Below are positions 7,155 to 11,938 of a DNA stretch of 11,938 nt, piece after piece (positions within the stretch are counted from its first letter, which is position 1; every line of letters begins with the position of its first letter). The notes beneath the pieces were generated by a model that worked only from the letters and a program-made list of their open reading frames with translations, was not told the origin of the DNA and ran no database searches. Both the position numbers and the translations under genes were made by a program. Source of the DNA: Clostridia bacterium (GTDB lineage: Bacteria > Bacillota > Clostridia > Saccharofermentanales > UBA5734); the NCBI GenBank assembly GCA_018056585.1, contig JAGPFK010000013.1:1-11938 (forward strand), in the 5' to 3' direction.

Positions 7155-8468
7155 ATGGAGCCACAAGATCATTGCCTGTTTGTTAAAGAACTATTATCCT
7201 TTATTGACCACAGTCCAACTGCTTTTCATGTAGCTGATAATCTGCGAAAAAAGCTGGATAAAAATTCTTTCTCACCTTTTATCCCTAAAGAACCGCTTCA
7301 GACAGGAGATCGCCGTTACGCCATAAGTGGCTCATCGGCTCTTTTTACTTTTGTGATCGGACAAGATCCACTCCACGGCCCTATACGACTGATCGGTGCC
7401 CATAGTGACGCACCGTCTCTTGTCATTAAACCAAGGGGCTTGTTTTTTTCGGAAGGATGTATCCTTTTAAACACAGAAGTATATGGAAGCCCGATTCTCA
7501 GCACTTGGTTTGACCGTCCTTTGTCCCTGGCCGGTCGTGTCGTTCTTGAAACGGATGACCCCTTTACACCGGAGACTCGGTTGGTCTGCCTGGATGTCCC
7601 TCGCTTGATTATCCCAAATGCTGCCATCCATATGAATCGTTCGGTTAACGAAGGGCAAAAAATCGAGCCTCAAAAAATGATGCTGCCTATCCTTGGGCTG
7701 GCCGGTTCAAAAGCAACCGACAAGCTGCTGGAACAAATCTTAGCCTCAGATTTGTCCGTTGATCCGGAAAAGATATCCGACTATGACCTATTTCTTTACG
7801 ATCAAACACCCAGCACTTTTCTTGGACTCGAAGATGCTTTTATTTCCGCGCCCCGTCTGGATAATCTCGGGTTAGCCTATGCGGCTGTGACCGCGTTAGT
7901 CGACACTCCGCCGCAAAGCGGGATCAATCTGGTGGCGTGCTTTGACCATGAAGAAGTTGGCAGTCAGACACGTCAGGGCGCACAATCGCTCTTTCTGCGT
8001 GATCTGCTTGAACAAATTTTCCTCGCTCTGGGAGGCTCACGCTCTGATTTCTTGAATTGCTTTGATCGGGCTTTTTTAATTTCCGCTGATCAGGCTCATG
8101 CGGTTCACCCAAATTTCAGCGAATTTGCGGACGCGACCAACCGGCCGCGCATCAATGGCGGACCTGTTATCAAGAGATCCGCAAATCGTTCTTACACTTC
8201 TGATGCCGATTCTTGCGCAGTGTTCAAGGCGCTGTGCCAAAAAGCCGGAGTTCCATGTCAATATTTTGCCAATCGCAGTGACATGCGTGGCGGTTCAACA
8301 ATTGGCCCAATCTTTACGGCAAATTTGCCAGTCCGATCCGTTGATGTCGGCAATCCGATCTGGGCCATGCATTCAATCCGCGAAACAGGCGGTGTCTATG
8401 ACCATGCCGCCATGCTCGCTGTTTTTAAAACCTATTTTTCATCCGAATCAGCATCAGGAATGGGTTGA
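7155..8468 (+). CDS. M18-family metallo-aminopeptidase
   Basis: This 437-residue cytosolic zinc aminopeptidase removes N-terminal residues from peptides, often acidic or neutral ones, in large oligomers. The dinuclear metal ligands and catalytic residues of M18 are all present: H83 in GAHSDAP, D236 in RLDNLG, E266/E267 in FDHEEVGS, D312 in ISADQAHAVHPN and H406 in WAMHSIRE. The start region ELLSFIDHSPTAFHVADNL is also typical. I chose ATG 7155 because CGGAGG ends 7 bases upstream; the in-frame ATG at 7131 lies inside the preceding gene and lacks a site. The C-terminus overlaps the convergent MscS gene by 15 bases. Function by family is confident, but peptide preference cannot be read. Confidence 0.95.
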   Translation: MEPQDHCLFVKELLSFIDHSPTAFHVADNLRKKLDKNSFSPFIPKEPLQTGDRRYAISGSSALFTFVIGQDPLHGPIRLIGAHSDAPSLVIKPRGLFFSEGCILLNTEVYGSPILSTWFDRPLSLAGRVVLETDDPFTPETRLVCLDVPRLIIPNAAIHMNRSVNEGQKIEPQKMMLPILGLAGSKATDKLLEQILASDLSVDPEKISDYDLFLYDQTPSTFLGLEDAFISAPRLDNLGLAYAAVTALVDTPPQSGINLVACFDHEEVGSQTRQGAQSLFLRDLLEQIFLALGGSRSDFLNCFDRAFLISADQAHAVHPNFSEFADATNRPRINGGPVIKRSANRSYTSDADSCAVFKALCQKAGVPCQYFANRSDMRGGSTIGPIFTANLPVRSVDVGNPIWAMHSIRETGGVYDHAAMLAVFKTYFSSESASGMG

Positions 8469-9632
8469 TTTTTCCTGTTCAGAGGACAATTTACAATCCT
8501 TTTTGCAGTGAACGGCCACAGCCTTGAACGCAAACTGAAGATTCTCCTCGGCCATTATGTCCATCACTTCCATGAGAATGGATTCCTGTTCCTTAAGGAA
8601 AATAGAAAAATCGGCTGTCTTTAAAAAGCATTGAATAAGCAAATCAATCGAGCTGTCCGAAAATTTCTCAAGGCAAATCAGTATGCTCTCCGGTTCAAGA
8701 ACTTCACGGGCGGCCATTTTTTCTCTCAGTTTTAGAATCAGGTTCCGGATCTGATCTGGCGTGATGCCATACTCCAGCCCAATTGTGAAACGAATGCGTC
8801 GCTTTGTCATTTGGGACAAATTGGTTACCGTATTGTTACTCAGTTTTGAGTTGGGAACGGTCACGAGAGCCTGTGTAAAGGTACGGACCTTTGAGCTGCG
8901 AAAGCCTATGTCTTCCACCACTCCTTCGACATCTGGCGTTGAAATGACATCACCTATGGAAAAGGAATGATCCGTCATAATGGTAAGACCAGCCAATAAA
9001 TTGGAAAATGTATCCTGAGCAGCCAGTGACAGCGCCAATCCGCCAATGCCCAGTCCGGCCAGCAGCCCGCTGATATCAAACCCCCAAACCTTCAAAATCA
9101 TGAAAGCGCATACGATGAAAGCTGCAACATGAATAGCCCGTTGATAAAATGTATGGATTGTAACGGTGGATTTATCGCCATCGGCACGCGCTTTTTCCGT
9201 GCTGAGGCTCAAAAGCCCCGTTCCGATTCCCACCAATGAAATGTATAAAATGATGGCTTTGATGGTGTCCATCACTTGCTGGATCAGTCGAACGCCGGGT
9301 TCCGGAAATGTCAATAAACCAGACTGCAGCGCAATAGACAGGCCGATGGCCAAAACCAACAATCGGACAGCCGGCGCTAAATTAACGACTAAGGTGTAGG
9401 CCAGCCTATGTTCATCGTGATCCATCCGAACCGCGATAGATTCGGTCAGCTTGCTGATGGGCTTTCTCAAAAACAAAGCCGTCAATACAATGATAGCTGC
9501 GATCAGCCAATTCCATACCGGATTACCAAGCCAGGGATTTGACAGAAAAGTATTTTGCCAAAATTCCGGCAACTTCAGTAAGTCCAGCAGAAATGCTTCT
9601 TCGTTAGACACAGCCATACTGATCCGGATCAC
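8454..9632 (-). CDS. MscS-family mechanosensitive ion channel
   Basis: This 392-residue membrane protein carries the MscS core: the glycine/alanine-rich pore helix ISGLLAGLGIGGLALSLAAQD (187-207), then the beta domain with FSIGDVI (224-230), VEGVVEDIGFRSSKVRT (235-251) and VPNSKLSNNTVTN (259-271). E. coli MscS has 286 residues, and the extra length is at the N-terminus. Helices near 42-55, 81-104, 124-143 and 168-184 precede the pore helix. It should open under membrane tension to release solutes during osmotic downshift. The start is taken as GTG 9632, 8 bases after AGGAGG; an ATG five codons later is too far from that site. It follows the nuclease gene by 27 bases and is likely in its operon. 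Confidence 0.93.
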   Translation of the reverse strand: MIRISMAVSNEEAFLLDLLKLPEFWQNTFLSNPWLGNPVWNWLIAAIIVLTALFLRKPISKLTESIAVRMDHDEHRLAYTLVVNLAPAVRLLVLAIGLSIALQSGLLTFPEPGVRLIQQVMDTIKAIILYISLVGIGTGLLSLSTEKARADGDKSTVTIHTFYQRAIHVAAFIVCAFMILKVWGFDISGLLAGLGIGGLALSLAAQDTFSNLLAGLTIMTDHSFSIGDVISTPDVEGVVEDIGFRSSKVRTFTQALVTVPNSKLSNNTVTNLSQMTKRRIRFTIGLEYGITPDQIRNLILKLREKMAAREVLEPESILICLEKFSDSSIDLLIQCFLKTADFSIFLKEQESILMEVMDIMAEENLQFAFKAVAVHCKKDCKLSSEQEKSTHS

Positions 9633-9659
9633 AAAAACATCCTCCTGATTTGCCGCAGT

Positions 9660-11306
9660 CTATACTTCAGGCAGCTGATGATTTGCTACTATACTCAGGA
9701 CTGTTTCAGTCAGTTTATCTGGCAGGATACTCAACAATTCCTCCAGTTCCTCTTTGGAGCTTGTGCGTCCAATCTCCTGCTTAAACTGCTCAATAGCCGA
9801 AATCAGGTTGGCTTGTAAGTTGTCCAGGGCATAGGTCGCGATCACTTTCCGGGGGTCACGCAGCCGCTCAGCAACAATCCGGCGGTGTATGACCGGGAGA
9901 CCCAGGGTCACTGTTTCATTCAGAACTGAGATGTGGGTTTCCAGTCCAAAACGTCGCCCGATTGTCTCAGAAAATATAGGAATCACTTCCGGTTCACCAT
10001 GCACCAAAAGAATCCGTTGTGGCTTGCGCTTCATGGCACTGATCCAGCTAACCAAGCCATCGCAGTCCGCATGCCCCGAAAAACCCTCAATTGATTCAAT
10101 CCGGGCTCTGACAATAATTTCATCACCAAACAGCCTGACTTTTTTAGCACCATCCACAAGTTGCCGGCCCAACGTCCCTTTTGCCTGATAGCCGACAAAG
10201 AGTATGGTTGATTCAGGTCGCCATAAATTATGTTTCAGATGATGTTTAATCCTGCCAGCATCACACATACCGCTGGCAGAAATGATAATCTTGCTGCTCC
10301 GATCCACATTGAGTTGTTTCGACTCTTCAACACTTTGTGTAAAATGAAGATTGGGAAAATCCAGTGGATTTTTACCATCTGCAACATATTGCCGCGCCTC
10401 TTCATCAAAGCAGTCCGTATGACGTCGAAACACTTCGGTTGCCGAAGTGGCCAAAGGACTGTCAATGTAAACCGGCGTCCGTAAAAACTTTTCGCGACGG
10501 CTGCGGAATTTCTCTTCCTGACGGAATAATTCATAAATGATTTCCTGGGTGCGACCCACAGCAAACGACGGAATAATAACATTGCCGCCGCCTTCAATGG
10601 TTTCAATAATGATATTAACAAAACGATCGACTTCATCTTTTGCTTTTGGATGTTTGCGATTGCCATATGTTGATTCGATGACCAGATAATCAGCATTCTC
10701 AATACGGGTTGGATCACGTAAGATGGGCATATCATTGTTTCCAAGGTCGCCAGAAAAAACAAGCTTATTCAGCTGACCATTTTCTTGAATCCAAATTTCA
10801 AGAATGGAGGATCCAAGAATATGCCCCGCATCACGGAATATGACGCGAACATCATTTGATGGGTGAAACGAAACATCGTATTTATAGGGTTTTAAAAGCT
10901 GGCAACTATCTTCTGCATCCTTCATGGTATACAATGGCGGCTCTTCCGGCCGTCCGGCCCGACGTGCTTTCCGATTCTTCCACTCTTGTTCTGTCTCCTG
11001 AATGTGTCCGGAATCCGGCAGCATAATCCGGCAAAGATCAGCCGTAGCGGCGGTGGCGTAGATCGGGCCTTTATAACCGTCTTTATAGAGTTTAGGGATC
11101 CGACCACTATGATCAATATGGGCATGCGTCAATAGAACAAAATCGATGTCTTTCATTTCAAAAGGGAAAGGCGATCGATTCAATTGCTCTTCTTCCGCCG
11201 ATCCCTGAAACAAGCCACAATCCACCAGAAAAGAGGTTGCTTCAGTTTCAACCAGAAAACATGATCCTGTTACCATTTGTGCAGCGCCAAGAAAAGTTAT
11301 TTTCAT
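9660..11306 (-). CDS. Metallo-beta-lactamase-fold beta-CASP ribonuclease
   Basis: This 548-residue cytosolic protein has the CPSF73/YSH1-like layout: an MBL core, a beta-CASP insert and an RNA-specificity (RMMBL) segment. Metal ligands are H61, H63, D65 and H66 in LTHAHIDHSG, H162 in DAGHILGSS, D187 in FSGDLG and H436 in LLVHGE. Beta-CASP landmarks are E211 in ESTYG, IISASGMCDAGRIKHHL (341-357) and H412 in GFSGHAD. Homologues cut RNA as endo- or 5'-exonucleases; which activity applies here is unknown. The roughly 80 residues after position 465 form a C-terminal extension that I do not recognise. ATG 11306 follows GGGAGG by 6 bases. The gene leads a probable operon with MscS. A TATTAT on the minus strand in the upstream spacer (about 11366) could be its -10, but no good -35 is visible. 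Confidence 0.93.
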   Translation of the reverse strand: MKITFLGAAQMVTGSCFLVETEATSFLVDCGLFQGSAEEEQLNRSPFPFEMKDIDFVLLTHAHIDHSGRIPKLYKDGYKGPIYATAATADLCRIMLPDSGHIQETEQEWKNRKARRAGRPEEPPLYTMKDAEDSCQLLKPYKYDVSFHPSNDVRVIFRDAGHILGSSILEIWIQENGQLNKLVFSGDLGNNDMPILRDPTRIENADYLVIESTYGNRKHPKAKDEVDRFVNIIIETIEGGGNVIIPSFAVGRTQEIIYELFRQEEKFRSRREKFLRTPVYIDSPLATSATEVFRRHTDCFDEEARQYVADGKNPLDFPNLHFTQSVEESKQLNVDRSSKIIISASGMCDAGRIKHHLKHNLWRPESTILFVGYQAKGTLGRQLVDGAKKVRLFGDEIIVRARIESIEGFSGHADCDGLVSWISAMKRKPQRILLVHGEPEVIPIFSETIGRRFGLETHISVLNETVTLGLPVIHRRIVAERLRDPRKVIATYALDNLQANLISAIEQFKQEIGRTSSKEELEELLSILPDKLTETVLSIVANHQLPEV

Positions 11307-11485
11307 ATCTGCCTCCCTTTACTAACAAAGAAAACCTGCATTACACTCAACTAGACCAATCCTATAATATCCTGCTTAAGAAGTAATGTGATAGACACAC
11401 AAATATGGATGCATAAATAATTTTAAGCCGCTCTCTCTCACTAAAACAACAATATGGTAGCATACTACGAAGGTATATTACAACA

Positions 11486-11517
11486 ACTTCAATCCACGCT
11501 CCCGCGTGGGGAGGGAC
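11486..11517 (-). CRISPR. Solitary type I-C-like CRISPR repeat
   Basis: On the minus strand this 32-base unit begins GTCCCTCCCCACGC and ends GGGAGCGTGGATTGAAGT. It matches the type I-C consensus as I recall it (GTCGCTCCCC, a few variable bases, GGGAGCGTGGATTGAAAT), differing mainly at position 4 and near the 3' end. The hallmark palindrome CTCCC / GGGAG around a 5-base loop is intact, as is the 3' ATTGAA handle. No second recognisable copy lies within 100 bases on either side and no cas gene is in the window. It could be the end of an array continuing or destroyed outside, a relic, or a solitary repeat unit with its own role. Confidence 0.7.
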
Positions 11518-11520
11518 TTC

Positions 11521-11584
11521 GTTGAGCAGACAGCTCGACACCCCTCGTATAATAAGATTTGCAGACGAATTGAAGTGTGTCTGC
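11521..11584. other. Two stem-loops beside the CRISPR-like repeat
   Basis: GTTGAGC (11521-11527) pairs with GCTCGAC (11533-11539) around AGACA: seven pairs, one of them G-U. GCAGAC (11561-11566) pairs perfectly with GTCTGC (11579-11584) around a 12-base loop. With the hairpin inside the repeat this gives three consecutive stem-loops in 90 bases, hinting at a small structured RNA or a CRISPR leader-side regulatory region. No promoter with both boxes well placed is visible on either strand. Confidence 0.35.
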
Positions 11585-11714
11585 TTAGTGCACTTGATTT
11601 GGCTCGGCAGGTTTTGAGATGCCCGTAATATAATGCTGTAAGATCTGCAGAGATAAGTTCTTTTACCCCTTGTTGAGCCATGCGGCTGCTTCATAGAAAG
11701 TCTGTTTCCCTGAG

Positions 11715-11890
11715 CCGGAAGTTAGCTGCAAACTCATTAGCTGTTTGCCGGAGGTAAGACCGCCCTTTTAGCAGTGAGGGATATCGCATTGGCCTTCTCC
11801 GGAGTGATTCTAATACGCGAGGCTGCTGATGCTCCGGTTATTTCGGGTATCTGAAAGCCTGCCGACCTGAAAATCCCACTACGGGGGAGG
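11715..11890 (+). ncRNA. Candidate bridge RNA of the IS110-family element
   Basis: IS110 recombinases of the IS621 type are guided by a bridge RNA encoded in the non-coding end upstream of the transposase. Here that position holds three stem-loops in order. The first is GCAAAC (11728-11733)/GTTTGC (11743-11748), enclosed by CCG/CGG. The second has outer AGCAG (11770-11774)/CTGCT (11823-11827) and inner TCGC-ATT (11784-11790)/AAT-AC-GCGA (11812-11820), fitting a target-binding loop. The third is TTTCGGGT (11841-11848)/ACCTGAAA (11865-11872), one G-U, with a 16-base loop, fitting a donor-binding loop. Its promoter is expected only at the junction of the circular form. Identity is inferred from position and fold, and the ends are approximate. 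Confidence 0.6.
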
Positions 11891-11898
11891 CGAGAAAA

Positions 11899-11938
11899 TT
11901 GAATCCACTTTACGTTGGCATTGATGTGAGCAGCAAAA
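11899..11938 (+). CDS. IS110-family transposase, N-terminal fragment (runs off the right edge)
   Basis: Only 13 codons are visible: start, then NPLYVGIDVSSK. This is the characteristic opening of IS110-family transposases, where GIDVS contains the first acidic residue of the RuvC-like DEDD catalytic domain. The start is TTG at 11899, 8 bases after GGAGG (11886-11890), and no ATG is available in frame. The remaining catalytic residues and the C-terminal serine domain would lie beyond the window, so integrity cannot be judged. TCCC at 11874-11877 can pair with GGGA at 11885-11888, partly covering the ribosome site, which may keep expression low. The structured leader directly upstream is the expected site of the guide RNA. 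Confidence 0.75.
   Translation, partial: MNPLYVGIDVSSK

Larger units (their letters stand above)
11307..11898. other. Gene-poor right-hand region with CRISPR-like repeat and IS110 left end
   Basis: No protein gene can be supported between the nuclease start and the transposase start. Bases 11307-11485 are AT-rich and hold the nuclease promoter region. Bases 11486-11584 contain a CRISPR-like repeat and two hairpins, and 11715-11890 the structured leader of the IS110 element. TATAAT hexamers occur on the plus strand at 11548-11553 and 11629-11634, but neither has a good -35 at normal spacing. The left boundary of the IS110 element lies somewhere in about 11585-11715 and cannot be fixed here. 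Confidence 0.5.

Noticed and set aside
10235..10762. 175-codon minus-strand open frame inside the nuclease gene
   Set aside because: It overlaps conserved beta-CASP motifs in the true frame and has no family features of its own.
11419..11450. Possible second, degenerate CRISPR repeat one spacer length away (GAGAGCGGCTTAAAAT)
   Set aside because: Position by position only about 9 of 32 bases match; the similarity appears only with gaps, so it is no better than chance.
11362..11694. Minus-strand open frames at 11362-11694 and 11478-11681 that read through the CRISPR-like repeat
   Set aside because: Peptides such as PPHAGAWIE and PTRERGLKL are the usual spurious translations of type I-C repeats; there is no ribosome site and the frames cross the hairpins.
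11898..11908. TTGAATCCAC at the transposase start resembles the CRISPR repeat end TTCAATCCAC
   Set aside because: It is explained by the codons of the IS110 N-terminus and lacks the palindrome.

Overview
The window most likely comes from a Bacillota genome of the Clostridia type. The grounds are strong GGAGG-type ribosome sites, moderate base composition, a PF16962-like ABC exporter, an M18 aminopeptidase paired with an XRE regulator, and a type I-C-like CRISPR repeat. No rRNA, tRNA or other taxonomic marker is present, so genus and species cannot be named. The interior is ordinary chromosomal cargo. Both edges carry insertion-sequence DNA: an IS200/IS605 transposase runs off the left edge and an IS110-family transposase starts at the right edge.

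Left to right: (1) 1-304, minus strand, a TnpA (HUH, Y1 type) gene open at the left edge and about 14 residues shorter than its relatives. (2) 494-2763, plus strand, a two-gene ABC exporter operon (ATPase, then a 524-residue membrane protein, ATGA overlap) behind a good sigma-A-like promoter. (3) 2764-5057, minus strand, a MATE efflux pump followed by an aldo/keto reductase, with a TTGTCA-17-TATCAT promoter. (4) 5272-6324, plus strand, a Gfo/Idh/MocA oxidoreductase divergent from the MATE gene. (5) 6325-6826, a 502-base gap with a possible decayed coding remnant and an extended -10 promoter. (6) 6827-8468, plus strand, a small XRE regulator followed by an M18 metallo-aminopeptidase. (7) 8454-11306, minus strand, a beta-CASP metallo-beta-lactamase-fold nuclease followed by an MscS-family channel. 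(8) 11307-11938, a gene-poor segment with a solitary type I-C-like CRISPR repeat, two hairpins, a structured leader and the first 13 codons of an IS110-family transposase.

The genes pair into short operons: export (ABC), efflux plus carbonyl reduction (MATE-AKR), peptide turnover (XRE-M18), and RNA processing plus osmotic protection (nuclease-MscS). Nothing ties them into one pathway. Packing is tight. The exporter and reductase converge with abutting stop codons, and the aminopeptidase and MscS genes converge with a 15-base overlap, so neither pair has an intergenic terminator.

The most interesting part is the right end. IS110-family recombinases of the IS621 type use a bridge RNA encoded in the non-coding end next to the transposase gene. 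The roughly 180 bases before this transposase start fold by eye into a 5' stem-loop and two further stem-loops, in the order expected for target-binding and donor-binding loops. The solitary CRISPR-like repeat lies about 380 bases upstream of the transposase start. All functional statements are by-eye inference; no database search or folding program was run.
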